From: Datisca glomerata
Taxonomy: Eukaryota > Streptophyta > Magnoliopsida > Cucurbitales > Datiscaceae
Length of the DNA: 64,000 nt
NCBI GenBank assembly: GCA_003255025.1
Contig: QANY01005812.1
Coordinates: 50,580-114,579, forward strand
Direction: 5' to 3'
In this document: piece after piece, positions 28,503-40,657 of the stretch
How positions within the stretch are numbered: the stretch's first letter is position 1
How the letters are laid out: every line of letters begins with the position of its first letter
Translations under genes and position numbers: made by a program
The notes under the pieces: generated by a model
What the model saw: the letters and a program-made list of their open reading frames with translations, nothing else
What the model was told of the DNA's origin: nothing
Databases searched by the model: none

Positions 28503-29515
28503 TGTTTTTTTTTTGTAAATGAAAAATATTAACCAAAAGATAATTACACAGTTAGAAGGGGCATACCCAAACCAAAAAACCTATATCCAAACTCATTAGC
28601 GTTTACAAGTGAGTCTCATATCAACTCTGGTGAACCAAGGTCAACACCAAAATAAGCAATCTGGGAAAACCAAGAAGCTAGAAAATTTGACTAAGGCCTA
28701 AGGGCTATATGAATAGCCGTTGGCTTAGCCTTACAAAACGAGGATGTCAGTATCTTATCAAAAGCACAAAGCTAGATGTGGCTTTATAGTGTAGCCTTAC
28801 AAGAGAGTGTAAACAGTTTGCCTGAAGATAAGCTCAAAATTCAATATGCAGGTTGCAAGGTGAAACTCTAGTAGTAGCGACCAGTGAGATTCTGCCAGTA
28901 GGATCCGGACCACCTGCAAAACAACATAACCATTGCAAAACAAACACAAATCAGCACCAAGGATGCTCAAGGTGAAATGCAGCAATGTAGCGCTAAGGGG
29001 TTAACACCAACATAGCATCGTGTGAAGTAACACCAAAAGACTAAAGATTCAAACACTTAAAGTAGTGTAGGGACTTTAAAGCATATAACCCTATCAAAGG
29101 AATTAAAAGGAAAGGAAATGTTTCAATAAAGAAATAAACTATGACCATGATGGTCTTCTTTGAAGGTGAGATCCAAGGCCGAGAGACCATATGGGTGAGC
29201 AGAGAATCCTTATTACCTGTAAAAAACCATAGTCACTGCAAAATAAACACTAAGCAGGTCTTAGGAAGCTCAAAGATGACTCAATAATGTAGCTACGGTG
29301 GGGAAAAGCCCAACAACACATGATAGTATGAATAACAAAGGAAGCCACAGCCATTGCAAAACAATACTTTGCAGCACCAGACTGGAGCACTAGGTAATTG
29401 TAGCAATGAAGCTAAGGTGTGGGGAATAGGACAGGGGTGGGGGAGGGCTTTCCCTCTGCCCAATTAGAATACCATACCTTTAGTCAAAGATATGGGTTGA
29501 GTCAAGCAACAAACA
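28503..29515 (-). mobile_element. LINE copy consisting only of 3' UTR (LINE C)
   Basis: A poly-T at 28,506-28,515 is followed by about 1 kb collinear with the LINE B 3' UTR (9326-10,290). It runs from ggggcatacccaaaccaaaa near 28,560, through gcctaagggctatatgaatag near 28,700, to gtcaaagatatgggttgagt near 29,490. Homology ends about where LINE B coding begins. The copy is a heavily 5'-truncated insertion of the LINE B subfamily. Confidence 0.92.
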
Positions 29516-29950
29516 AAAAAATTAGGCTTATGAAACTTGAGTTATATTCCTTATGTAATCAAATGAAAATATCCCATACTCATTGAAAACAAATTTGCTA
29601 CTTTTGTTTAGAAAGCCTTGACAATTACATATCAAAATTCTAAACTAGCAATAAAATTACTAACATGCACACCCAGTTGCGCACCCAAGTAAAGAAGAAA
29701 AACTTTATAGATAGAGAAATCAAAGGAATATAAGCATAATTGAAAGAGAGATGAGAGAATTTTTTTGAAATTTATTAACTAATAACCATGTCTAGGGCTT
29801 TGAAATAACCCTTAACCAAAGAAAGAAAGCAGCTACACATGGAGATACAAAAGAACATATCTCTAAATTAGAAAACAACTCAAAATCCTCTCTTTTCCCT
29901 TAGTAGAGGCGTTCCTTCCTTTAATAAAGGGTGTGTACTCTTAAGTTTTC
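29516..29950. other. AT-rich spacer before the purine tract
   Basis: No gene. The segment near 29,760 (gaatttttttgaaatttatt, then aactaataaccatg) looks like the end of another minus-strand retroposon tail, but no body is recognised. The last normal-complexity sequence is acaaaaatcagcaag at about 29,948-29,963, directly before the GA-rich block. Confidence 0.35.
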
Positions 29951-29989
29951 ACAAAAATCAGCAAGAGAAAGAGAGAAGGAGGGAGAGAG

Positions 29990-30650
29990 AGAAAGAGAGA
30001 GAGAGAGATAGGGAGAAACATAGACAGATAGAGGGAGATAGAGAGAGAAAGAAAGAGAATTAGAGGGAGGGAGGAAGGGAGGGCGAGAGAGAGAGAGAGA
30101 CAAGAGAGAGAGACACAGAAAAAGTGCGAGGGAGAAAGAGAGAGGGAGAAAGAGAGAGGGAGAGAGAGTGTGAGCGAGAGAGAGGGAGGGAGGGAGAAAG
30201 ACAGAGAGAGAAAGAGGGAGAGAGGGTGGAGCGAGAGAGAGAGAGAGAGAGGAAGAGAGAGAAAGAGAGAGAGAGTAAGACAAAGAGAGGGAGAGAGAGA
30301 AAGAGAGAGGGAGGGAGGAAGGGATGGCGAGAGAGAGAGAGGAAAGAGAGAGTGACAGAGAAAGTGCGAGGAAGAAAGAAAGGGGGGAGAAAGAGAGATG
30401 GGGGAGAGAGATAGAGAGGGAGAGAGAGCGAGAGAGAGAGGGAGGGAGGGAGAAAGACAGAGAGAGAGGGAGAGAGGGTGGGAGCGAGAGAGAGAGGGAG
30501 GGAGAATGAGAGAGATAGAGAGATAGAGAGAGACCAATAGGGAGAGAGAGAGAAAGAATGAAGAGATGGAGACATAGAAATAGAAAGAGAGAGATTACGA
30601 GGGAGAAAGAGATAGAGAGATTGTGAGGGAGAAAGAGAGAGGGTGAAAGT
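29990..30650 (+). repeat. direct duplication of ~820-852 bp in the purine tract, first copy
   Basis: Anchors recur at fixed offsets: aaacatagacag at 30,016 and 30,836 (820), gaattagaggga at 30,057 and 30,877 (820), gtgcgagg near 30,124 and 30,952 (828), and gaatgaagagatggagacat near 30,557 and 31,409 (852). The second copy is at about 30,810-31,500. Confidence 0.8.
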
Positions 30651-30809
30651 GAGAGAGAGAGAAAGGGAGAAAGAGCGAGAGAGAAAATGAGAGAGAGAGA
30701 GGGAGAGAAGGAGAGAGAGAGTGAGTTCGAGAGAGAAAAAGAGAGAGAAAGTGAGGGAGAGAGAAAGAAAGAGATGTAGAGCAACATAGAGAGAGTGAAG
30801 GGGAGAGAG

Positions 30810-31500
30810 AGAGATAGGGAGAGGGAGATAGAGAGAAACATAGACAGAGAGAGGGAGATAGAGAGAGAAAGAAAGAGAATTAGAGGGATGGAGGAAGGGA
30901 GGGAGGAAGGGAGGGCGAGAGAGAGAGACAGGAGAGAGAGACACAGAGAAAGTGCGAGGGAGAAAGAGAGAGCCAGAGAGAGTGCGAGAGAGAGGGAGGG
31001 AGGGAAAAAGACAGAGAGAGAAAGAGGGAGAGAGGGTGGGAGCGAGAGAGAAAGAGAGAGAGAGAGGGAGACAGAGACATAGAGAGAGAGAAAGAGAGAA
31101 ACAAAGACAAAGAGAGGGAGAGAGAAAGAGAGAGAGAGGGAGACAAAGAGAGGGAGAGAGAGAGAAAGAGAGAGGGAGGGAAGAAGGGACGGCAAGAGAG
31201 AGAGAAAGAGAAAATGCGAGGGAGAAAGAGAGATGGGGAGACAGAGAGATGGGGGAGAGAGACAGAGAGGGAGAGAGAGTGCGAGCAAGAGAGAGAGGGA
31301 AGGATGGAGAAAGATAGAGAGAGGGAGAGAGGGTGGGAGCGAGAGAGAGAGAGGGAGGGAGAATGAGAGAGATAGAGAGACATAGAGAGAGACCAAGAGA
31401 GAGAGAGAGAATGAAGAGATGGAGACATAGAAAGGCAAAGAGAGAGATTGCGAGGGAGAAAGAGAGAGAGGGTGAAAGTGAGAGAGAGAGAGAGAAAAGA
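30810..31500 (+). repeat. direct duplication of ~820-852 bp in the purine tract, second copy
   Basis: The counterpart of 29,990-30,650. The offset grows slowly along the copy, so small indels have accumulated since duplication. Confidence 0.8.
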
Positions 31501-34500
31501 GAGAGAGAAAGGGAGAAAGAGTGAGAGAGAAAGGGAGAGACAGAGGGAGAGAAGGAGAGAGAAAGAGAGAGAGAAAGTGATAGAGAGTGTGAGAAAGTGA
31601 GGGAGAGAGAGAGAAAGAATTTAGAGCGACACAGAGAGAGAGTGAAGGAGAGAGAGAGAGAAAGAGAGAAAGAGAAAGACAGAGAAAGAGAGAGAGGGAG
31701 AGAGGGTGGGAGCGTGAAATAGAGAGGCAGGGATAGAGAGAGAGAAAGATTAAGAGGGAGAGAGAGGCAGAGAGAGAGAGTGAGAGGAGAGTGAGAGAGA
31801 GAGAGAGTAAGAAGGAGAGCGAGAAAGAGTTAGAGAGAGAAGGAGGGAGAGAGAAAGGCAAAGAGAGAGAGAAGGAGGGAGGTAGAGAGAGAAGGGCAAA
31901 GAGAGAGAGGGAGAAAGAGTTAGAGAGTGAGAGAAAGATAGAGAGAGAGAGGGAGAGATGGTGGGAGCGAGAGAGAGAGGGGCGGGGAGAGAGAGAGACC
32001 AAGAGGGGGAGAGAGCGAGTGAAGAGATGCAAAAATAGAGAGAGAGGGAGAGAGAAAGAAAGAGAGATTGCGAGGGAGAAAGAGAGAGAGAGGAAGAGAT
32101 AGAGACATAGAAAGAGAGAGAGTGTGTGTGTCTGTCTTTGTGTGTGCGAGGGCAAAAGAGAGAGACAGATAGAGAGTGAAAGTGAGAGAGAGAGTGGGAG
32201 TGAGAGAGAGAAGAAGGAAGAGAGAGAAAGAGAGAGAGAGGAAGCGAGTGAGAGAGAGAGGAAGCGAGCGAGCGAGAGAGAGAGAGAGAGAGGAAGTGAG
32301 AGAGAGAGAGAGAGAGAGATTAGAAGAAAGAGCAAGACAGAGATAGAGTGAGAGATAAGAAGAAAGAGCAAGACTGAGAGAGTGTGTGAGCGAGAGAGAG
32401 GGGGTGAGTGCGAGAGAGAAAGAGAGAGAGAAAGGAAGTAAGAGCGAGAGAGAGGGGGAGGGAGGGATGGCGAGAGAGAGGGGGAGAGAGAGAGGGAGAG
32501 AAGGAGAGAGGGAGTGAGTGCGAGAGAGAAAGATAGAGAGAGAGAAAATAAGAGAGAGAGAGAGAGAGTGTGTGGGAGCAACAGAGAGAGAGAGGAGGGA
32601 GAGAAAGAGAGACAGAGAGAGAGAAACACAGAGAGAGTGGGAGAGAGCGTGGAAGCGAGAGAGAGAGGCAGGGACAGAGAGAGACGGCGAAAGAGGGAGA
32701 GAGAGGCAGTGAGAGAGTGAGGAAGAGAGCGAGAGAGAGATAGAGATAGAGAGAGAGACAGAGAGAGTTAAAGAGAGTAAAAAAGAAAGAGAGAGAGGGA
32801 GAGAGAGGGAGGGAGAAAGAGAGAGAAAGAGAGAGAGAGTGATGAGATGGTGACATAGAAAGAGAGATAGAGAGAGACGGCGATGGTGAAAGACAGAGAG
32901 AGAGGGTGAAAGTGAGAGAGAGAAGAGAGAGAGAGGGTGAAAGTGAGAGAGAGAGAAGGGAGCGAGAGAGTGAAAGTGAGAGAGAGAGAAGGGAGAGAGA
33001 CGGGAAAGGGAGAAAGGGCGAGAAAGAGAAAAAGGGATGGATGGCTAGAAAGAAAGAGGGGAAAAGAGAGAGGGAGGGATGGCAAGAGAGAGGGGGAGAG
33101 AGAGAGGGAGCGAAGGAGAGAGAGAGTGAGTGTGAGACAGAAAGAGAGTGAGAGAGAAAGTGAGAGAGAGAGAGAAAGAGAGTGGGAACGAGAGAGAGAC
33201 AGAGAGAGTTAGAGAGAGACAAAGAGAGGGAGGGAGGGAGGGGGAGAGAGAGAGGAGAGAGAGTGTGAGAAAGAGAGAGAGACATAGAGCGGGGGAGAGT
33301 TAGAGAGAGAGACAGAGAGAGGGAGAGAAAGATATAGAAAGTGAGAGAGAGGGGGAGAAAGGGTTGGCGCGAGAGAGAGACTGTGAGGGAGAAAGAGAAA
33401 GATGGCGAAAGTGAGAGAGAGAGGGAGAAAGAGAGAGAGAGAGTGAGTGCAAGCGAGAAAGAGAGAGAGAGAAAGTGAGAGGGAGAAAGTGAGAGGGAGA
33501 GTGTGAGAAAGTGAGAGAGAGAGAGACAGAGAGAGAAGGAGAGTTAGAGAAAGGGAAAGAGAGAGGGAGAGAAAGAGTAAAAAGTGAGAGAGAGGGGGAG
33601 AAAGGGTGGGAGAGAGAGAGAGACTACGAGGGAGAAAGAGAGAGAGGGTGAAAGTGAGAGGAGAGAATAAGGGAGAGAGAGTGTGTGTGGGAGCAACAGA
33701 GAGAGAGAGAGGAGAGAGAAAGAGAGACAGAGAGAGAGAAACACAGAGAGTGTGTGGGAGCAACAGAGAGAGAGAGGAGAGAGAGAGGGAGACAGAGAGG
33801 AGAGAGAGAAAGAGAGACAGAGAGAGAAACACAAAGAGTGTGAGAGAGCGTGGAAGCGAGAGAGAGAGAGGCAGGGACAAAGAGAGACGACGAAAAAGGG
33901 AGAGAGAGAGGCAGAGAGAGAGGCAGCGAGAGAGAGAGTGAGGAAGAGAGCGAGAATGAGAGAGAGAGCGAAAGAGACAGAGAGAGTTAGAGAGAGAGAG
34001 AAAGACAGAGAGAGAGGGAGAGAGGATGGGAGAGATGGACGGATAGAGAGAGATAGAGAGAGACAAAGAGGGAGAGAAAGGGTGAAGAGATGAAGACATT
34101 GAAAGAGAGAGGGGGAGAGAGAGGGAGAGAAAGGGAGAGAGGGAGTGAGTGTGGGAGCAACAGAGAGAGAGAGGAGGGAGAGAAAAAGAGACAGAGAGAG
34201 AGAGAAACACAGAGAGAGTGGGAGAGAGGCAGGGTCAGAGTGAGGAAGAGAGCAAGAATGAGAGAGAGAGAGAGAGCGAAAGAGACAGAGAGAGTTAGAG
34301 AGAGAGAAAGACAGAGAGAGGGAGAGAGGGTGGGAGAGATGGAGGGATAGAGAGAGATAGAGAGAGACCAAGAGGGAGAGAAAGGGTGAAGAGATGGAGA
34401 CATAGAAAGAGAGAGATGGTGAAATGGACAAAGAGAGAAGAGAGAGAGATTGGGAGAAAAGGCGAGAGAGTGAGGGGGAAGGATGGCGATAGAGATAAAG

Positions 34501-36848
34501 GGAGAGAGAGAGAGTGAGTGAGTGCGAGAGAGAAAGAGGGAGAGAGAGAAAGTGAGAGAGAGAGCGAGAGAGAAAGAGAGCGGGAGCGAGAGAGAAAGAG
34601 AGTGGGAGCGAGAGAGAGAGAAAGAGAGCGAGAGAGAGAGATTGAGATAGAGAGAGAGATAGAGAGAGAGAGTTAGAGAGAGTAAAAAAGAAAGAGAGAG
34701 AGAGGGAGAGAGAGGGAGGGAGAAAGAGAGAGAAAGAGAGAGAGAGAGTGATGAGATGGTGACATAGAAAGAGAGAGGGTGAGACTGCGATGGAGAAAGA
34801 CAAAGAGAGAGGGTGAAAGTGAGAGAGAGAGAAGAGAGAGAGAGGGTGAAAGTGAGAGAGAGAGATAAGAGATAGAGAGGGAAAGGGAGAAAGGGCGAGA
34901 GAGAGAAAAATGGATGGATGGCTAGAGAGAAATAGGGCCAGAGAGAGATGGAGGGATGGCAAGAGAGAGGAGGAGAGATAGAGGGAGCGAAGGAGAGAGA
35001 GTCAGTGTGAGAGAGAAAGAGAGAGAGAAAGTGAGTGAGAGAGAGAGAAAGAGAGTGGGAATGAGAGAGAGACAGAGAGAGTTAGAGAGAGTTAGAGAGA
35101 GACGGAGGGGGAGAAAGAGATATAAAGTGAGAGAGGGGGAGAAAGGGTGGGCGCGAGAGAGAGACTGCGAGGGAGAAAGAGAAAGAGGGTGAGAGTGAGA
35201 GAGAGAGAGAGAGGGAGAAAGAGAGAGAGTGAGTGAGTGCGAGCGAGAAAGAGAGAGAGAAAGTGAGAGGGAGAGTGTGAGAAAGTGAGAGAGAGAGAGA
35301 GAGGGGGAGTTAGAGAAAGAGAAAGGGAGAGAAAGAGATAGAAAGTGAGAGAGGGGGAGAAAGGGTGGGAGAGAGAGAGAGACTGCGAGGGAGAAAGAGA
35401 GAGAGGGTGAAAGTGAGAGAGAGAGAGTGAGTGCGAGGGATAAAGAGAGAGAGAGAAACTGAGAGAGAGTGTGTGTGAGAAAGTGAGAGAGAGAGAAAGA
35501 GAGTGGGAGAAACAAAGAGAGAATGAGGGGGAGAGAGTGAGAGAGGCAAAGAGAGAGAGAGAAAGAGAGAGAGTGAGAAAGAGAGTGAGAGAGAGAGAGA
35601 AAGATAGAGGGAGGGATGGTAAGAGAAAGAGGGAGAGAGAGGCAAAGAGAGAGAGAAGAGAGAGAGTGAGAAAGAGAGTGAGAGAGAGAGTGAGAGAGAG
35701 AGAGAAAGAGAGAGGGAGGGATGGTAAGAGAGAGGGAGAGAGAGGTAAAGAGAGAGAGAGAAAGAGAGAGAGTGAGAAAGAGAGTGAGAGAGAGAGAGAA
35801 GAGAGAGGGAGGGATGGTAAGAGAGAGGGAGAGAGAGAGGGAGGGATAAAAGTAGAGAGAGAGTGACTGCGAGAGAGAAAGAGAGAGAGAAAGTGAGGGA
35901 GAGAGTGAGAGAGAGGGAGAGAGAGGGAGAGAGAGATGGAGGGGGAGAGAGAGAGGAGGAAGACAGACCGAGAGAGAGAGAGACAGGGAGGGAGAGAGAG
36001 AAGGAGAGAGAGAGTTAGAGAGAGAGAGAAAGTGAGAGAGAGGGAGAGAGGGTGGGAGTGAGAGTGAGAGAGAGCAAGAGAGAAAGAGAATGGGAACGAG
36101 AGAGAGAGAGAGAAAGTTAGAGAGAGAGACAGAGAGAGTGATAGAGGGAGGGAGGGAGAGAGAGATGAGAGGGGAGAGAGAGATGAGAGGGGAGAGAGTG
36201 AGAGAAAGTGAGTGAGAAAGTGAGATAGAGAGAGAGTGTGGGAGCAAGAGAGAGAGAGAATGAGGGGAGAGAGAGAGAATGAGGGGGAGAGAGGGAGATA
36301 GACAGATAGAGAGAGAGAGAGGGGGAGAGAGATGGAGGGATGGCAATAGAGAGGGAGAGAGAGGGAGAAAAGGAGAGAGATAGTGTGAGTGTGAGTGCGA
36401 GATAAAAAGAGAGAGAGAGTGAGTGCGAGAGTGAGAGAGAAAAAGAGTAAGAGTGAGAGAGAGTTAGAGAGAAAGACAGAGAGGGAGAGAGAGTGTGGGA
36501 GAAAGAGAGAGAGATGGAGGGGGAGAGAGAGGGGGTCTGAAGAAAGACCGAGAGAGAGGGTGAAAGTGAGAGAGAGAGAGTGAGTGCGAGGGATAAAGAG
36601 AGAGAGAGAGTGAGTGCGAGGGATAAAGAGAGAGAGAGAAACTGAGAGAGAGAGTGTGTGAGAAAGTGAGAGAGAGAGAGAAAGAGAGTGGGAGAAACAG
36701 AGAGAGAATGAGGGGGAGAGAGAGTGGGAGAAAGAGAGAGAGATGGAGGGGGAGAGAGAAAGGGGGTCTGAAGAAAGACCGAGAGAGAGGGGAGAGAGAA
36801 AGAGAGAGAAAGAGAGACAGAGAGAGACTACGAGGGAGAAAGAGAGAA

Positions 36849-36975
36849 AGGGAGGGATCGCGAGAGAGAGAGGGAGGGATGGCAAGAGAAAGGGAGGGAT
36901 GGCAAGACAGAGGGAGGGATGGCAAGAGAGAGGGAGGGATGGCAATAGAGAGGGAGGGATGGCAAGAGAGAGAGG
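36849..36975 (+). repeat. 20-bp tandem repeat (agggagggatggcaagagag)
   Basis: Six consecutive units of about 20 bp with single-base differences (gatcgcgag, ggcaagagaa, ggcaagacag, ggcaagagag, ggcaatagag, ggcaagagag). It is one of the cleanest short-period arrays in the first zone of the tract. Confidence 0.88.
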
Positions 36976-38399
36976 GGGAGAAAGAGAGGGAGAGAGAGGG
37001 AGAGAAGGAGAGAGAGAAAGTGAGTGCGAGAAAGAAAGAGAGAAAGAGAGAGAGAAAGTGTGGGAGAGAGCGAGAGAGAATGAGAGTGGGAGCGAGTGAG
37101 AGAAAGAGAGACAGACAGACCGATAGAGACATAGCGAGTTAGAAAGAGACAGAGAGAGAGAGGGAGAGAGAGAGAGCAATGGAGGGGGAGAGAAAGGGGG
37201 AGGAAGAAAGAGCGAGAGAGACAGGGAGGGAGAGTGAGAGAGAAGGAGAGAGAGAGGGAGTTAGAGAGAGAGAGTTAGAGAGAGAGAGTTAGAGAGAGAG
37301 AGAGAAAGTGAGAGAAAGGGAGAGAGGGTGGGAGTGAGAGAGAGACTGCGAGGGAGAAAGAGAGTGAGGGTGAAAGTGAGAGAGAGAGAGGGAGAAAGAG
37401 CGAGCGAGAGAGAGACAGAGAGAGAGAGTGAGAGAGAGTGAGATAGAGAGAGAGACGGATGGCAAGAGAGAGAGGGAGGGAGAGAGTGGGAGAGACAGAG
37501 AGTGAGGGAGTTGGAGAGAGAGAGAGAGAGAGAGACAGAGACAGAGTGTGGGAGGGAGAGAAAGAGAGAGAAGGAGAAGGAGAGAGAGGCAGAGAAAGGG
37601 AGAGAGTGAGAAAGAGAGAGAAAGAGACTTAGAAAGAGACAGAAAGACAGAGAGAGTTAGAGAGTGACAGAGAGAGACCAAGTGAGAGAGAGAATGAGAG
37701 AGAGAGAAAGAGAGAGAGTAAGGGAGAGAGACTGTGTGTGTGCGTGTGCGAGGGAGAAAGAGAGAGAGAGTGAAAGTGAGAGAGAGAGTGTGGGAGCAAG
37801 AGAGAGAAGAAGGGAGAGAGAGGGAAAGAGAGAGAGGGAAAGAGAGAGAGGGAAGGAACGAGCGAGAGACAGAGAGAGTGAGAGACAGAGAGAGAAGGAG
37901 CAAGCGAGAGAGAGAAAGAGAGAGTGAGAGACAGATAGAGAGAAAGAGAGAGAGATAGGAAGAATGAGTGAGAGTGAAAGAAAGTGCGATGGAGAAAAAG
38001 GGAGAGAGGGAGAGAGAGAGATATAGAGAGAAAGAGAGTGGGAGGGAGAGAGAGAGAAGGAGGGAGGGAGAGAGGGAGAGAATGACGAGTGAGCCAGAGA
38101 GGGAGAGAGAAAGAGAGAGAAAAGGAGATAGAGAGAGAAAATTGGAGAGAGAGGGAGGGAGGGAGGAAGGAATTATGAGAGAGAGAGAGGAGAGAGAGGG
38201 GGAGGGAGGGAGAAAGAGGGCGAGAGTGCGAGGGAGAAAGATAGATGGACAGATAGAGAGAGATTGAGAGAGAGAGAGATGAAGAGATGGAGACATAGAG
38301 AGAGAGTGAGAGGAAGAGTTGGAGACATAGAGAGAGAGTGAGAGAGAGAGGGAGAGAGTGAGAGAGATAGAGAATATGTGAGCAAGAGAGAGAGGAGCA

Positions 38400-38430
<31 letters not shown>

Positions 38431-39602
38431 AGGGGGGAGAGAGAGAGGGAGGGAGAGAAAGGGGAGAGTGCGAGAATGAAAATAGATAGATGGAAAGATA
38501 GGTAGATAGAGAGAGAGATAGAGAGGGACAGAGAATCTGTGTGTGTGTAGGAGAGAGAGAGGGAGAACGAGAGAGAGAAGAGAGTGAGAGGGCGAGGAGT
38601 ATGATATATAGATAGATAGATAGAGGGAGAGAGAAAGAGAGACAAACAGAGAGAGGGAGAGTGTAAGAAAGAGAGAGAGAGAGAGACGAAGCGAGAAGGA
38701 GAGAGTTAAAGAAAGACAAAGAGGAGTGATAGAGAGAGAGTGTGTGTGAGGGAGAAACGAAGAGAGAGGGGGATAGAGAAACAATAAGTGAGAGAGAGAG
38801 TGTGTGAGAGCACGAGGGAAAAGAGCGAGAGGAGGTGGGAGAGTGGGAGCAAGAGAGAGAGGGGGAGAGTGGGAGCGAGAGAGGGGGAGAGAAAGAGAGA
38901 GATAAAGAGGGAGACAGTGAGAGAGACAGAGAGAGATAGATATAGAGAGGTCGGGAGGGAGGGATGGAGGGCGAGAGAGATAGAGAGGGAGAAGGGAGAG
39001 AGAGTGGGAGGGAGAAAGAGGGCGGGAGTGCGAGGGAAAAAGATAGATAGATGGATAAATAGAGAGAGTGGGGGAGATTTTGAGAGAGAGGAAGAGATGG
39101 AGACATAGAGAGAGATAGAGGAAGAGTTGAAGGCATAGAGAGAGGGAGAGTGAGAGCGCAAGGGGGAAAGAGAGAGAGAAAGAGAATTTGAGAGAGAGAA
39201 GGAGAGAGAGAGAAAGAGAATGTGAGAGAGCGAGAGAAAGAGAGAGAGGGAGAGAGATGGAGAAAGAGAGAGAGGGAGAGAGTGAGAGAGAAAGGAAGAG
39301 ACAGAGGGAGAGAGAAAGAGAGACGAAGCGAGAGGGAGAGAGTTAAAGAAAGTGAGAGGGGGAGTGAGAGAGAGAGTATGCGAGGGAGAAAGAGAGAGAG
39401 AGATAGGGATATAGAGACAAAAGGTGAGAGAAAGAGAGAGAGATAGTGTGAGAGTACAACAGAAAAGTGAAAGAAAAGGAGCAAGAAAGAGAGAGAGAGA
39501 AAGGGAGAGAGAGTGTGTGCGAGAGAGAGGGAGGGAGCGAAAGAGAGAGATAGAAAGGGAGACAATAAGAGAGACAAAGAGAGAGACAAAGAGAGAGAGA
39601 TG

Positions 39603-39641
<39 letters not shown>

Positions 39642-39821
39642 TGAGGAAGAGAGAAAGAGAGACGAAGTGAGAGAGAGAGAGTTAAAGAAAGAGAGAGTGA
39701 GTGAGAGAGAGAGAGTGCGAGGGAGAAAGAGAGAGGCATGGGGGATAAAGAGACAGAAAGTGAGAGAGAGAGTGTGCGTGTGTGCAAGGGAAGAGAGCGA
39801 AAAAGAGAGAGAGTGAGAGAG

Positions 39822-40624
39822 AGAGAGGGAGAATGAGGGTGAAAGTGAGAGGGGGAAAGATAGATAAATAGATAGATAAATAGAGAGAGAGTGTGGGAGA
39901 GAGTGAGAGAAAGTGAGAGGAAGAGATGGAGGCATAGAGAGAGAGAGGAAGAGTTCGAGACAGAGAGAGAGTGAGAGCGCGAGGGAGAGAGAGAGAGAGA
40001 GAATGTGAGAGAGAAAGAGATAGTGAGAGAGAGAGAGAAAGATGGAGGCAGGGAGGGAGGGAGGGAGGGACAGAGAGGGAGAATGGGGGGAAGAAAGAAC
40101 ACTAGAGAGTGAAGAGGGGCGACAGAGAGAGAGGGGGAAAGAAAGTGCGAGAGAGAGATAGAGGGAGGCAGGGAGGGAGGGAGGGAGAGGGAGAGGGAGA
40201 TGGAGAATGAGATAGATAGAGGGAGATAGAGAGAGGAGGGGAGGGAAAGTGAGGGCGAGAGGGCGACAGAGAAAATAGATTGATAGAAAGATAGATAGAT
40301 AGATAGATAGAGAAAGAGAAAGAGAGAGAGGGAGAGAGAGATATATATATAGAGAGAGTCAGAAAGAGATAGAGATAGAGTGAGAGTGAGAGAGAGAGAG
40401 AGAAGAAGTGAGTGAGAGGGATGGAGAGATAGATAAATGGATGTATAGATAGAGAGAGAGGGAGAGAGAGGGATAGAGAGAGAGAGTAAGAAAGAGAGCG
40501 AGAGAGAGGGAGAGAGAAAGAGAGAGTGAGTTAGAGAGTGAGAAAGACAGACAGAGAGGGAGAGAGGGTGGGAGTGAGAGAGACAGAGGGACCAAGAGAG
40601 AAAGAGAAAGAGTGAGTGTGTATA

Positions 40625-40657
<33 letters not shown>

